DNA of 15,537 nt from contig CABQJX010000063.1 in assembly GCA_902464595.1 (NCBI GenBank), positions 1-15,537 on the forward strand, given 5' to 3'. This document shows positions 1 through 8,963 of this stretch, piece by piece. Both the position numbers and the translations under genes were made by a program. This stretch comes from an uncultured Lachnoclostridium sp. (GTDB taxonomy: Bacteria > Bacillota > Clostridia > Lachnospirales > Lachnospiraceae). The notes under the pieces were generated by a model. The model was not told where the DNA came from, made no database searches, and saw nothing but the letters and a program-made list of their open reading frames with translations. Every line of letters starts with the position of its first letter. The first letter of the stretch is position 1.

Positions 1-518
1 TCCCATGTTCCAAGGTTATATTCCTCTTTTTCATCCACGCTTTCCGTCATTCCAGGAAGAACCGGGAATCGGAATCGCTCCGTATAGGCAGACAGAACTG
101 CCCCTTTCGCCAAATCAATAGTCAGATTGCTTTTCAGAAACAGGCAGGTAACTTTATATATCCCCGCAGGGATATATACCCTTCCCCCACGGGGACAGGA
201 TTGGATAGCCGCCTGAATAAAAAGTGTGTCGTCTGTTTCACCATCTCCTTTTGCTCCAAACCGTTTCACATCCAAAGTGACAAACTCATATTCCGTACGA
301 AACTGCTTTGTCTCTGATCTCTCTCCATTACTCTCTATGTATATGGTATATTCTGTATCTGGTTCAAGTCCGGAAAGAGACTGAACCGCTTTCTGTGAGC
401 GCATAAACAATCTTCCATTGAGAAATAGCTTGTAAGGCTGTTTGGTTTCCCATATTCCAAACTGCTTTACTTCTATCGTAATGCGCCTGGAAGAACAAAA
501 TATAATATCAAACTCCAT
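1..518 (-). CDS. GH28 polygalacturonase-like protein, N-terminal part (runs off left edge)
   Basis: The first 172 codons are present; the rest lies beyond position 1. Residues about 10-78 look like a fibronectin-III-type beta domain (LNGRLF, LEPDTEYTIYI). From residue 80 comes the classic opening of the GH28/pectate-lyase beta-helix: VKRFGAKGDGETDDTLFIQA, then GGRVYIPAGIY and LTIDLAKGAVL, ending at NLGTW. This layout matches exo-polygalacturonases, which release galacturonate from pectin chain ends. The catalytic aspartates of GH28 fall outside the window, so activity cannot be judged. The ATG at 518 follows AGGGGAG with 6 nt spacing, and the gene starts 21 nt after the GH105-like gene, so it is probably in the same operon. 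No signal peptide is seen, which suggests action on imported oligosaccharides. The family call is firm; the exact substrate (homogalacturonan or rhamnogalacturonan) is inference. Confidence 0.88.
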   Translation of the reverse strand, partial: MEFDIIFCSSRRITIEVKQFGIWETKQPYKLFLNGRLFMRSQKAVQSLSGLEPDTEYTIYIESNGERSETKQFRTEYEFVTLDVKRFGAKGDGETDDTLFIQAAIQSCPRGGRVYIPAGIYKVTCLFLKSNLTIDLAKGAVLSAYTERFRFPVLPGMTESVDEKEEYNLGTW

Positions 519-539
519 ATAAATCTCCCCTCTTGTGTT

Positions 540-1343
540 TTAGCACTGCCGCTTATATCCGCTCCACGCTTTCATACAGGCCCATTCCTGTCCTTTCTCT
601 TTGGGCAACAAACCAGAATCATTCCATATAAAACCGTAAAGTTCCACAGCTGTCAACAATTTTTTTCCGGCCTTTTCATACCGCTCCCTGGGAAGAAATC
701 CTAGTCTGCATCCCTCGAAAATCGCTTCTGCCAATACTGCACTTTCACTGATACTGTAAGAGCCATTTGATTCTAAAAGCCCTGTTGCGGGACTGCATTG
801 CAAAAGAAGCCGATTAATCTCTTTTTTTAAATAGGTTCCCAGATACCGATACAGGTCATAAGCTTCTTCTGGCATGACGCTGCTGCATCCCAACAAAGCT
901 TCCAAAACTGCAGTTTTTCGCAGCGACAGATATGCCTTTTCCTGTAACTGTTCCAGTTTTTGAACCCATTGAACCATTTCGTTGAGATGCTTCTTTTCTC
1001 CAAACGTCACATCCCACTCCATATAAAAGGGCAGAGCATAAAGAATGTCCTCTAGTTGTCCCGATTCACAGCATTCTGGAAAAACCATTTTTATTGCCGC
1101 CGCCTTCTGTCTTGCTGCTTCCAGATAACAGTTCTGACGGGTACACTTCCACAAAAGCAAGGAAAGTCTTCCCTGATTCCCGTCCCACAATTTTTCGGCC
1201 AGCTCTCTACATTCCTTTCTCCCGGTAACCTGATACATACTAAGCAAGCTGTTTGCCAGTAATTCCCGTTCTCTATCCGTCCCTGTATCGTTCAAGCGTT
1301 CTAATTCATCAAGATACTGTTCAAAATACTGTTCAAAGATCAT
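540..1343 (-). CDS. Short, divergent GH105-like (unsaturated rhamnogalacturonyl hydrolase-related) protein
   Basis: This 267-residue protein is mainly alpha-helical. Two stretches resemble GH105, the (alpha/alpha)6-barrel enzymes that remove unsaturated galacturonate from rhamnogalacturonan fragments: LEDILYALPFYMEWDVTFGE (97-116), comparable to the segment with the family's catalytic Asp, with D99 as candidate, and TGLLESNGSYSISESAVLAE with GCRLGFL (187-217). The WxRGNGW segment normally found between these regions is absent, and so is the family's His/Gly-rich C-terminal end. The usual length is about 350-380 residues. It may be a reduced, inactive or repurposed member; it could also belong to a related alpha-barrel family. 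ATG 1343 follows GGAG 8 nt away, 13 nt after the regulator's stop. No signal peptide is seen. Its place between a regulator and GH28 fits pectin metabolism. The reading frame is open throughout, so it is not an obvious pseudogene. Confidence 0.6.
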   Translation of the reverse strand: MIFEQYFEQYLDELERLNDTGTDRERELLANSLLSMYQVTGRKECRELAEKLWDGNQGRLSLLLWKCTRQNCYLEAARQKAAAIKMVFPECCESGQLEDILYALPFYMEWDVTFGEKKHLNEMVQWVQKLEQLQEKAYLSLRKTAVLEALLGCSSVMPEEAYDLYRYLGTYLKKEINRLLLQCSPATGLLESNGSYSISESAVLAEAIFEGCRLGFLPRERYEKAGKKLLTAVELYGFIWNDSGLLPKEKGQEWACMKAWSGYKRQC

Positions 1344-1356
1344 TTTTTATCTCCAT

Positions 1357-3270
1357 CTAAATTCCTTCATCAATATGGTATTTTTTCATTTTTCTCCATA
1401 AAGTAGTGGTGCTGATCTGAAGTTCTCTGGCTGTTTTTGCCTTATTTCCATGATTTTTTTTCAAAGTTCTTCGTATTAATGCTTCCCAGGAATCCTCCCC
1501 TTGCTCAGGACTCTTAGGAAACTCGTCCTGTTCCTGACCATAAAGTTCTTCTAACAAATTCCATACCAGCTGATCTGTAATCATCCTCTTTCCAGCAGTT
1601 AAAACAAGACGCTCACAAAAACGATCCAACTGGATTTGGTTTCCTTCCCATTTATAGTTGAGCATAACTCTCTTTGCGTTGTCTGTAAATAAATGGAATT
1701 TTGAATACTTCTCAATATATTTTTGAATAAACGCATCAATCAACACCTCCAGATCCTTTTTTCGGCTTCGCAGAGGAGGTAGTACAAGAGTCATGGAATG
1801 AAACATATAATACAGATCATCACGAAATTGATTTGTCTCTACCAAGGGTTTCAGCGGTTTTGTACATATCCCTATAATCCGTATATTCACACTCTGGACT
1901 CTTTGAATGTCATTATAAATGAGGCTATTGTTCTGAATGATATGGTTGATAAAATACTGGGTTCGGATTCCCATTTTATCCAAGGCATGAATAACTAACG
2001 TACCGTTTTTGGCCGCTCCTACAGCTCCCTGGCTTCGGTCTCTGGAATCTGCATTTAAAAATCGTTTTCCAAACAAAAGTTCAATCTGAGCCTCATCTGT
2101 CAAACCTACCATATTTACAGAAATGTAGGGGCCTGATCTCCTCATACTGTGGTTATGAATCGCCTGAGCCAATTCTTCCCTCTCATCTCCTGGGTTTCCT
2201 TGTATCAAAACCGGACTTGAGCTTAGTGCATAGCGCTGAGCTGTCTCAATTGTCTCAAAAATTCCTGTTGTCATGGATTTCAAGCTTTCAAAGGTATTCT
2301 TCGCCACATACCCTCTCAAATATTGCTCCTGCATCTGCTTTGCTTCCCTATCATTGTAAGAATGTTTCACTTTATTACAGGAAAGAATCGCCCCATCAAT
2401 CCGATCAGCGACAACCACCGGTGTAATTAAAATAACCAGATTATCATTTCCCACTTGAAGAAAGCCTGTGTAGCTTTCCTTTGGGCTTTCCAATACCTGA
2501 GTCACTGCTTTTTGTTCTAGTCTCTCTAAAACCTGGGTCACCGGCTTTCCTACTACATCTTCCATAGATTTTTTCAGAATACGCTCCATCGTAGGATTAA
2601 CAGCCGTTACTTCCCCTCTGCTGTTCATCTGAAGCAACCCATTGGTAGCACTTTCTAGCACAGAAGTAAAATGGACATAATATTTGTGCTCTTTTTCACT
2701 GATCTGGTATAATGCTTCTGCTTGAGCAATCGCATTTTTTACAGACTCCTCTGTAGAGCCAAAATATTCCACCACAATTTCTCTGCCTTTCAGGTATTCA
2801 AGAACATTAATTCCGCTGATAATCCCATCCACACCATCATACATTGCCTGATCCACCATTTGCTGGAAGCAGTCTTCCTCATCTAAAGGATACAGTTTCA
2901 CATCTACATTTAGAAGTTCCCCCAAATGAGAAATGTCACAGAACATTGTGGAATGTCCCATCAGACCAATTTTTGGATCTGTTCTTCCGATTTTCTTTCT
3001 GATTCTCTGTATTAAAAGTCCTACCTCCTGGGCTGTCAGCTGAATATCCACTACGGAAATATTGGTATATCTGCGAATCAGAGCGGCTTGCCTGCCCCTT
3101 CCAATAATAATATTTACCCCCTCAGAAACTGCTTTTCTAGCCTCTAAAACTGCATTAGCACCTCCCTCGGTCAACTGGAAATTTCTAATAGGATGTCCAC
3201 CCTTTTTCAGCAGTTCTTCTGCTGTACAATACACCTGACGATCTGGTGCAAACAGTGCAATTCCCGCCAA
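1357..3270 (-). CDS. PrpR-type regulator (PrpR_N-PAS-degenerate AAA+-Fis HTH)
   Basis: Domains in order: a PrpR_N-like sensor (about 1-175, with GVNIIIGRGRQAALIRR), a PAS domain (about 200-300, GLLQMNSRGEVTAVNPTMER), a domain homologous to the sigma-54 activator AAA+ module (about 332-565) and a Fis-type HTH (about 600-635, AKTARELQISTTTLWRKMKK). The AAA+ part is visibly decayed. Walker A reads QGNPGDEREE instead of GExGTGKE, Walker B reads GTLVIHAL instead of GTLFLDEI, and the GAFTGA loop is replaced by a different sequence (401-420). FRDDLYY near 482 is kept, but the following Arg is Met. It is therefore unlikely to hydrolyse ATP or to activate sigma-54 polymerase; a DNA-binding ligand sensor working with sigma-A is more plausible. 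Translation most likely starts at TTG 3270, 8 nt after AAGGAG; no ATG fits. It lies 32 nt after the GH106-like gene, and its ligand is probably a product of this pathway. Confidence 0.85.
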   Translation of the reverse strand: MAGIALFAPDRQVYCTAEELLKKGGHPIRNFQLTEGGANAVLEARKAVSEGVNIIIGRGRQAALIRRYTNISVVDIQLTAQEVGLLIQRIRKKIGRTDPKIGLMGHSTMFCDISHLGELLNVDVKLYPLDEEDCFQQMVDQAMYDGVDGIISGINVLEYLKGREIVVEYFGSTEESVKNAIAQAEALYQISEKEHKYYVHFTSVLESATNGLLQMNSRGEVTAVNPTMERILKKSMEDVVGKPVTQVLERLEQKAVTQVLESPKESYTGFLQVGNDNLVILITPVVVADRIDGAILSCNKVKHSYNDREAKQMQEQYLRGYVAKNTFESLKSMTTGIFETIETAQRYALSSSPVLIQGNPGDEREELAQAIHNHSMRRSGPYISVNMVGLTDEAQIELLFGKRFLNADSRDRSQGAVGAAKNGTLVIHALDKMGIRTQYFINHIIQNNSLIYNDIQRVQSVNIRIIGICTKPLKPLVETNQFRDDLYYMFHSMTLVLPPLRSRKKDLEVLIDAFIQKYIEKYSKFHLFTDNAKRVMLNYKWEGNQIQLDRFCERLVLTAGKRMITDQLVWNLLEELYGQEQDEFPKSPEQGEDSWEALIRRTLKKNHGNKAKTARELQISTTTLWRKMKKYHIDEGI

Positions 3271-3302
3271 TATCCTCTCTCCTTAATTGTCTGAATGTCC
3301 CG

Positions 3303-6296
3303 CTATTTATGGACAATCGCTTCGTATTCCTCTATTTCATTCTCTTTTCCTTGATAATTCACATAGACCATATGCTCCCGGTCAAAGTATTGCCCTTCAA
3401 ACAATCCTTCCATAGCCCCCGTGATTTTTAATGTAATCTGATTTTCACCTTTTTTCTGCGTCTCCTCTAAAATATCCCATTCATAAGGAGCCCAGGCTTT
3501 CACCCCCATAGAGCGGCCATTTAAGAATAATTCCGCGCAGTCCTGAAGCCATACATCTTCCACAAAAATAGATTTTTCCTGTCCGGACAGACGGAGCGTC
3601 TTTGTGTAGCAAACGCTTCCCCCATAAAATGGAATCAGAGATTGCTTTTTATCCTTCATATTACCGCAGCAAGGCAGCCCCCTTAAATGCCAGCCTTCCT
3701 CTCTCTCCATCACACCAAAGGCTCCCATAAGATAAAGAGGACTAACAACCCCGTCAAAAGTCCTCGCTGCCTTCAAAACAACCTCAATCTTATTCTTCCC
3801 TTCCAACAGATATGCTGTAATCTCTGCTGCAAGATTATCCCGCATGAAATATGCCCGTTTCTTCAAGTTCTCCGGCTTTAATTCATAGCCGTTTATAAGA
3901 ATCTTATACTCCCCTAAAATTCCCCCTTGCTCCATAACCAGACTTATATCTATCTTTCCCAGAATACCTTCATCGATCCAAAATTCTGCATCATAATGGT
4001 AGATATCATCTGTCAGCAAAAGAGTTTTCGGACAGCCAAATTGTTTCCTGGGATTTACTGGTATGAGAAGCCTCCCTTTTTCTAATTGGTCAATCAGTGC
4101 CATCGGTTCAACTGGCTGTCTGGATCTCTCCTTTGTCCCCTCTGCCCACAAATTCCAATATCCAAGACGCAGCACGTTCATAGACTCTAAATCCATTTTC
4201 CATTCTCCGTCAAGCTCCAGCTTTACCCCTTCTCTTTTTTGTTGCTCTATCAGGATTTTTCCTCTGCTGTCTGTTCCTAAAAAACGGGACTCCAAAGGCC
4301 TCAGGATTAAAGTTCCCTCTATCATACTTCCTCGAATCTTGTGTTTTTTCACACCTGTATTTACCAGAAAATACTGTTTCTTTCCATCATCCGTCTCATA
4401 TTCTACAGATAAAATATCTCTTAGTGCTTCCGTCTGTTCTTCACCTTCTGCTATGATTTCATAAGGGTTTAAAAGTTTCTTCAGCTTGCAGCATAATTCC
4501 TTTGGATTTTTCCCATAGACAGCACGATTTCGGGAACCATCAAACCAGTTCCTCATCCATGGCCCGGGATCCTCTTCCATAATCCGCTGATCGGCCAGAT
4601 GACCCTCGGCAGCAATCAGCCCCCCCTGTTCTGCAAACTCTCGTATTTTATCAAAGCATCGGTCTTCCAAATTCGTCATAGATGGAAGAATAATACAAGA
4701 AAAGCACTCTCCATGAATGGTTTCGTCTTCCCGCTTTTCCACTATACCTTTCTCCAAAAGCTGTGGGTCAATTACATAGTAATCGAAACGCTGTTCAAGA
4801 AGAACTCTCTGCAACACAGAAAAATGTTCCTGCCATTTTTCTTTTTCACTATCTTTTGCCGTCCACACGGTTGTAACTGGATCTACCAGAAGAATGTTTA
4901 CGCACCGCTTCAGCGTCCGATTCATTTCATTTAATTTTTTCGCATAAATACTCAACTGTTTCATGTGTTGCCACCATGGCATCTGATAGAAAGCGGAAGG
5001 AGGAGCATCATATTTTCTCAAACCGTTGGTAGTGTAATAAAAGGCATGAATGACAAACCAGTCAACGCCTACAGCTGTAAGCCAGTCAAAGGTCCATTTC
5101 ATATCTTGAAGCGTCATTCCCCACCCAATGCTATGGAATGCCTCGCACAAGGCTCCATCTCTATCATACAGATGGGCTGAAGATGAAAGTATTTTTCCGT
5201 TAGCCCGGTATTTTCCAGGAGTAATAGACGGAACCTCCCCTACTTTCTGATGACCTGCATCAATTCCAGGAACATGCATGTATTGGAGCTGTCCGCTTCT
5301 CATAATAGGCTTCTCTCCAATATACCGTATATAATTTTTTTTACACCAGTCGTATACCTGCTTATCATAAGCTTCTATGAAAGCTTCTGTACATGTATTC
5401 CAATATGCATAAAGAACACGGTCTGTCATGTCGTCCATGGGAATCCCAAACAGCACTGGAAGATATTCTAAAATATTAATACCTGTCTTTTTTTGGATCA
5501 TATCTGGCAAAAGAGGAGACCAGGGACGCTCTGGAGGAAATGCGGTAATCTCATCTGTGAATATTCCTTTGATCGTAGTCCCCAAGCGTCCTTTTAGCCG
5601 TTCTTTGTACCGTTCATGGGTCGTATAAAGGAAACATTTTACTGCTTCTGGATTTAATGTATCTATAAAAGTATCAAAATATTTAAAACCTGTCATGACT
5701 ACTTCCATAAACACATAAATCTTCCACTGTCCCTTTGGAGCTTCCCACAGCAGACGCCGTTCCTGCTTTCCTGTAAAAAATCGTTTATGATTATACTTTG
5801 TCAATCCACTAAACTGAAAAATTTCTTCTCCATAGGCTGTTCCTACATATTCGGAAATATCCATACCTTCCTGCCACTGTACTGTTTCTTCCTGTACTGG
5901 ATAAGCCATTGCAGAGAGCACCTGTCCCCATGGAAGTGTTAGGAAAACGGATTCCTCTCCCGCAGCACTGTATTCTGTTTTGTGAAGCATCTTACACTGG
6001 TATTCCGGATGGGTTAGGGTTACCTGCCCCGCAGTAATTCCGCTCGGATATGGATACTCATCATAAAGCCATACTTCCATATCTAATTTTTGCGCTTCAT
6101 CCAGCGCTATGTCCAACCGTTCAAAATAAGTTTCTGACATATAAGGCAGCTTCATTCCCTGCCTTGGATGAATAATAAAGCCTGTAATCCCTTGTTCTTT
6201 CATCTGACGGATCTGATACAAGATTTCTTCTTTGTCCATATCGCCATTCCAAAACCAGAATGGCTGGATCCCACATTTTAACTCCTTTGTTTTCAT
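3303..6296 (-). CDS. GH106-like alpha-L-rhamnosidase
   Basis: A 997-residue glycoside hydrolase of the Glyco_hydro_106 type. The N-terminal barrel opens with QPFWFWNGDM, GFIIHPRQGM (39-48) and MEVWLYDEYPYPSG (73-86), followed by GIFTDEI (244-250). A later segment includes FVIHAFYYTT, YDAPPSAFYQMPWWQ and a long linker-helix region. The C-terminal part is beta-rich and includes a galactose-binding-like module (WLQDCAELFLNGRSMGV). The family removes terminal alpha-L-rhamnose, typically from rhamnogalacturonan. The length matches the family. No signal peptide is seen, so it would act in the cytoplasm. Start ATG 6296 overlaps the stop of the upstream enolase gene in an ATGA junction and has AGGAG 7 nt before it, which indicates translational coupling. 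Family members not characterised as rhamnosidases also share these motifs, so the substrate is less sure than the fold. Catalytic residues were not assigned. Confidence 0.82.
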   Translation of the reverse strand: MKTKELKCGIQPFWFWNGDMDKEEILYQIRQMKEQGITGFIIHPRQGMKLPYMSETYFERLDIALDEAQKLDMEVWLYDEYPYPSGITAGQVTLTHPEYQCKMLHKTEYSAAGEESVFLTLPWGQVLSAMAYPVQEETVQWQEGMDISEYVGTAYGEEIFQFSGLTKYNHKRFFTGKQERRLLWEAPKGQWKIYVFMEVVMTGFKYFDTFIDTLNPEAVKCFLYTTHERYKERLKGRLGTTIKGIFTDEITAFPPERPWSPLLPDMIQKKTGINILEYLPVLFGIPMDDMTDRVLYAYWNTCTEAFIEAYDKQVYDWCKKNYIRYIGEKPIMRSGQLQYMHVPGIDAGHQKVGEVPSITPGKYRANGKILSSSAHLYDRDGALCEAFHSIGWGMTLQDMKWTFDWLTAVGVDWFVIHAFYYTTNGLRKYDAPPSAFYQMPWWQHMKQLSIYAKKLNEMNRTLKRCVNILLVDPVTTVWTAKDSEKEKWQEHFSVLQRVLLEQRFDYYVIDPQLLEKGIVEKREDETIHGECFSCIILPSMTNLEDRCFDKIREFAEQGGLIAAEGHLADQRIMEEDPGPWMRNWFDGSRNRAVYGKNPKELCCKLKKLLNPYEIIAEGEEQTEALRDILSVEYETDDGKKQYFLVNTGVKKHKIRGSMIEGTLILRPLESRFLGTDSRGKILIEQQKREGVKLELDGEWKMDLESMNVLRLGYWNLWAEGTKERSRQPVEPMALIDQLEKGRLLIPVNPRKQFGCPKTLLLTDDIYHYDAEFWIDEGILGKIDISLVMEQGGILGEYKILINGYELKPENLKKRAYFMRDNLAAEITAYLLEGKNKIEVVLKAARTFDGVVSPLYLMGAFGVMEREEGWHLRGLPCCGNMKDKKQSLIPFYGGSVCYTKTLRLSGQEKSIFVEDVWLQDCAELFLNGRSMGVKAWAPYEWDILEETQKKGENQITLKITGAMEGLFEGQYFDREHMVYVNYQGKENEIEEYEAIVHK

Positions 6297-7435
6297 CTGA
6301 AATCTCCTGGATAATAATAATCTTTCCTGACAATCATACCTTTTCGCCTCATCCGTTCAAAATCTACCTTAAAAGGCACTCCTGGTGTCATAGGCATATA
6401 AAATTTCCCATCTTTTACTTCCCATTTTACAGATAAGAACTCTCTCTGAGCATTTTCCACTGGCTTCAAATACTCCTCCATAGCATTTTCGTCTGCTGTG
6501 GCGATCAGAGGTCCTGCCATATACGGAAGGCCTCCAGATGTAAGTTCAACCTGATTTTCCTGAGCCATATCACGGATAAGCATCCACTCTCTGATTCCGG
6601 CCATATTGGAAGGACATGGCTGGAAGTGTTTTACACCGCATCGGAGATACTGTTCAAACATATAATGGTTCCGCATAGATTCTCCCATTGCAAGGGGAAC
6701 AGGAGAACGTTCTGCCAACCATTTTATCCCCTCAAAGTCACAGCAGTGAACAGGTTCTTCAAACCAAGCGACATTATATTCTTCTGCCCTTCTTACAAAG
6801 TTAAGGGCTTGTTCTTTGGTAAAATACTGGTTTCCATCAATGGCAAGACGAAGATTATCTCCAAACTCCTTACGAACAAGAGCGATGCGACGCAGATCAT
6901 TCTCCAAATCCTCACCAAAATTGGCTGCAATCTTCATCTTTACCGTTTTATATCCATCCTTTAAAAAATCCTGTATCTCCTCAATCAGCTGCTTGTCGGT
7001 AAGATTGGTTCCTGCCCCGCTTCCGTAAGCGAAAATCCAGTCCTTATCAGCTCCCAGATAACGATGAAGCGGCTGTCCTTCTCTCTTTGCCAGAATATCG
7101 TACAGCAAAAATTCAAATCTTCCATATTCATAAGCACTTTCTGAATTAAATCCGTTGTTTCGGTTCTTCCAATATACCCGATCCAGCCATTCTCCTACTG
7201 TTTTTGCCTCCCCTGTAAGAATATGGGGCAGCACAGCAGAAGCCATGCGCTCCGTACAGATCATAGTTCCCGTAGTTCCCTCTGCTTCATGCAGCTCTAC
7301 CAGGTGCGTCATATTGCACACGGTGAAAGGCCCTCCTGTCGCATCCCAAAACGCAACTGGAAGTTTCATCGGAGCGAATGTATAAACTGCGGCCCCTTCA
7401 AATTTCATAACACTGTTTCTTCCTTTATCAAACAT
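6293..7435 (-). CDS. Enolase-superfamily (mandelate racemase-like) protein, copy 1
   Basis: Sugar-acid dehydratase/racemase fold: a capping domain, then a TIM barrel. Using ATG 7441 as residue 1, visible sites are KMK (K168, K170), the Mg ligands D202 (AIDGNQ), E228 (WFEEP) and E254 (AMGES), and EEYL near 322. Where MR-group enzymes have Asp (IQPD) and His (PHG), this protein has C276 (HFQPCPSN) and S302 (ELTSGG). The His-Asp dyad is therefore missing and the reaction cannot be predicted. ATG 7441 lies only 3 nt after AGGAGG; ATG 7435 lies 9 nt away and is preferred (380 aa). A third ATG at 7408 is possible, but the paralogue has a similar N-terminal extension. It lies between the substrate-binding protein and GH106, and is a clear paralogue of the protein at 10704-11855. 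D-mannonate dehydratase is unlikely because the Asp-x-His motif is not present. Confidence 0.86.
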   Translation of the reverse strand: MFDKGRNSVMKFEGAAVYTFAPMKLPVAFWDATGGPFTVCNMTHLVELHEAEGTTGTMICTERMASAVLPHILTGEAKTVGEWLDRVYWKNRNNGFNSESAYEYGRFEFLLYDILAKREGQPLHRYLGADKDWIFAYGSGAGTNLTDKQLIEEIQDFLKDGYKTVKMKIAANFGEDLENDLRRIALVRKEFGDNLRLAIDGNQYFTKEQALNFVRRAEEYNVAWFEEPVHCCDFEGIKWLAERSPVPLAMGESMRNHYMFEQYLRCGVKHFQPCPSNMAGIREWMLIRDMAQENQVELTSGGLPYMAGPLIATADENAMEEYLKPVENAQREFLSVKWEVKDGKFYMPMTPGVPFKVDFERMRRKGMIVRKDYYYPGDFR

Positions 7436-7478
7436 GACCATTCTCCTCCTAGCCTCAAACGATTCAATATAGAAAGAT

Positions 7479-7512
7479 GACGGGAACCGCTGTCAAAGCA
7501 TCAATCCCCGTC
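7479..7512 (-). other. Intercistronic hairpin after the substrate-binding protein gene
   Basis: GACGGG (7479-7484) and CCCGTC (7507-7512) form a 6-bp stem that can extend through a mismatch, with a loop of about 20 nt. It lies just after the stop of the substrate-binding protein gene and before enolase copy 1. On the minus strand it is not followed by a proper U-run, so it is probably an mRNA 3'-end-stabilising or partly attenuating structure, not a full terminator. The T-run lies on the plus-strand side, where no gene needs it. Only the base pairing is seen; the role is inferred. Confidence 0.4.
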
Positions 7513-7520
7513 CTTTTTTA

Positions 7521-8903
7521 TTACTGCTGTACTTCAGCTAAATATTCTTTCTGCATTTCTGTAAGATCAGCAGCCCACTTATCACAGATTTCCTGGGCAG
7601 TTGAATTTCCCATCATTACAGCCTGCAGATCAGCAGCAATGTTTGTATTCGCATATTCAATATAGTTCTCCAGATAAATTGGATACTGAACAAATACAAG
7701 GTTAGGATCGTTTTCAAACTCGGCGTATGTCTGGAAATATACATTTTCCTTGTACCAATCCTGCTCATAAACTCCTGTATTTACGGGTACACGTCCCTCC
7801 TCACCGTCTACATAACCAGCTCCTTCTGCGGAAGCCAGATACTCAGCAAAGAGAATCGCTTCTTCTGGATGCTCGGTTGTTTTGAATACAACAGAACCCA
7901 TAAAGGTTGGATTCTTGCAAACAGCAATTCCATCCTCGCCTGCTAACGGTCTGATCGGCAGGAAATTCCCTTCACCCAGATTCTTTTCATGTTCAGAAAC
8001 AGAGGAAGAATTATGCATGATGTACTGGGCAGTGCCTGCTCCAAACTCAGCCACCATTTCGCGGTATCCATTGGAAATCGCATCATGGGACACTAAACCA
8101 TCCTTATAGAGATTTACATAGAAATTTAACCCTTCCGCTACCTTCGGTTTGTTTAAAACACTGTTTCCATCATCATCGAAAAAGCTTGTCTCTCCTGCAT
8201 AGGAAAGAAGGAACATGAACAGGTTATCAAAGGATCCTGTACCTCCACGCAGTGAGAAATAATACTGTCCGTTATCAGGATCTGCATAGGTCTCTGAATA
8301 CTCTCTAAGCTGAGCAATGGTAGTTGCTGGTTCAATTCCTTTTTCCTCATGCCACTTTGTATTGTACCATGAAGTTTCCTGAGTTTTTCCATAGCCTAAC
8401 ATATACAGTTTATTATCTCTTGCGTAGAATCTTGCCTGCTCAATAATATTGGGAAGCATCTGATCCTTTTCCTCCCACTGTTCAAAGGCTTCATCTAAAG
8501 GAAGAAGGGCCTCCTGAGCCACAAATCCATATAAGTCTTTATCGCTAATGGTTCCCACATCAGGAGTACTCTGTGTTACGATTGCCGTATTGTATTTCTG
8601 GACATAGGAATCAGAGGTTAAACCTGTATATTCAATGGTGATCCAGGGATACTTCTCTTCAAAGTTTTTAATGATTTCAGCATAAATCGGATTGGATGTG
8701 GCATTTCCGTCTCTGTGCCAGAAGGTCAGAGTTACCGGCTCCTTATCGGAAGCATCGGCTGCCTTGTCTCCCTCCTCTGCTGCCCCTTCTGTTGCTGCTT
8801 CCCCAGCGGTAGGTGCAGCAGACTCTGCGGAATCTCCCCCTCCACATCCAACCAGGCTCATTGCCATTGTGGCTGCCAATGCTACTGATAAAAATTTTCT
8901 CAT
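7521..8903 (-). CDS. ABC transporter sugar-binding lipoprotein (family 1 SBP)
   Basis: Extracellular solute-binding protein of 460 residues for a CUT1 importer. It has a lipoprotein signal peptide: MRKF, a hydrophobic stretch, then the lipobox LVGC with the lipidated Cys at 20. An Ala/Glu/Asp-rich linker (about 21-55) tethers it to the membrane. The mature domain starts near VTLTFWHRDG and contains YAEIIKNFEEKYPWITIEY and the hinge-type motifs of the MalE/UgpB group, including GTAQYIMHNSSS and ALLPLDEAF. The start ATG 8903 follows GGGAG. It is 60 nt downstream of the permease gene and belongs to the same importer. The ligand is probably a pectic oligosaccharide (rhamnogalacturonan fragment) judging from the neighbouring GH106 and GH28 genes, but the sequence itself does not show this. 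Confidence 0.93.
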   Translation of the reverse strand: MRKFLSVALAATMAMSLVGCGGGDSAESAAPTAGEAATEGAAEEGDKAADASDKEPVTLTFWHRDGNATSNPIYAEIIKNFEEKYPWITIEYTGLTSDSYVQKYNTAIVTQSTPDVGTISDKDLYGFVAQEALLPLDEAFEQWEEKDQMLPNIIEQARFYARDNKLYMLGYGKTQETSWYNTKWHEEKGIEPATTIAQLREYSETYADPDNGQYYFSLRGGTGSFDNLFMFLLSYAGETSFFDDDGNSVLNKPKVAEGLNFYVNLYKDGLVSHDAISNGYREMVAEFGAGTAQYIMHNSSSVSEHEKNLGEGNFLPIRPLAGEDGIAVCKNPTFMGSVVFKTTEHPEEAILFAEYLASAEGAGYVDGEEGRVPVNTGVYEQDWYKENVYFQTYAEFENDPNLVFVQYPIYLENYIEYANTNIAADLQAVMMGNSTAQEICDKWAADLTEMQKEYLAEVQQ

Positions 8904-8963
8904 GATAAATATCTCCCTTCTACATTATAAAATATTTTGTTTATAAAACTCTCCTCGTGGGTA

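Noticed and set aside
4063..4464. Open frame of 133 codons on the plus strand inside the GH106-like gene
   Set aside because: It is antisense to a well-supported gene, the composition is a shadow of the coding strand, and no family motif is seen.
6293..7435. Identity as D-mannonate dehydratase or RspA
   Set aside because: The Asp-x-His motif of that family is replaced by DGN (and DAN in the second copy), so the name would mislead.
8924..8929. TATAAT on the minus strand between the MalG-type permease and SBP genes, a possible internal promoter
   Set aside because: No -35-like hexamer or extended -10 TG is present at the right distance, and the surrounding DNA is simply AT-rich.
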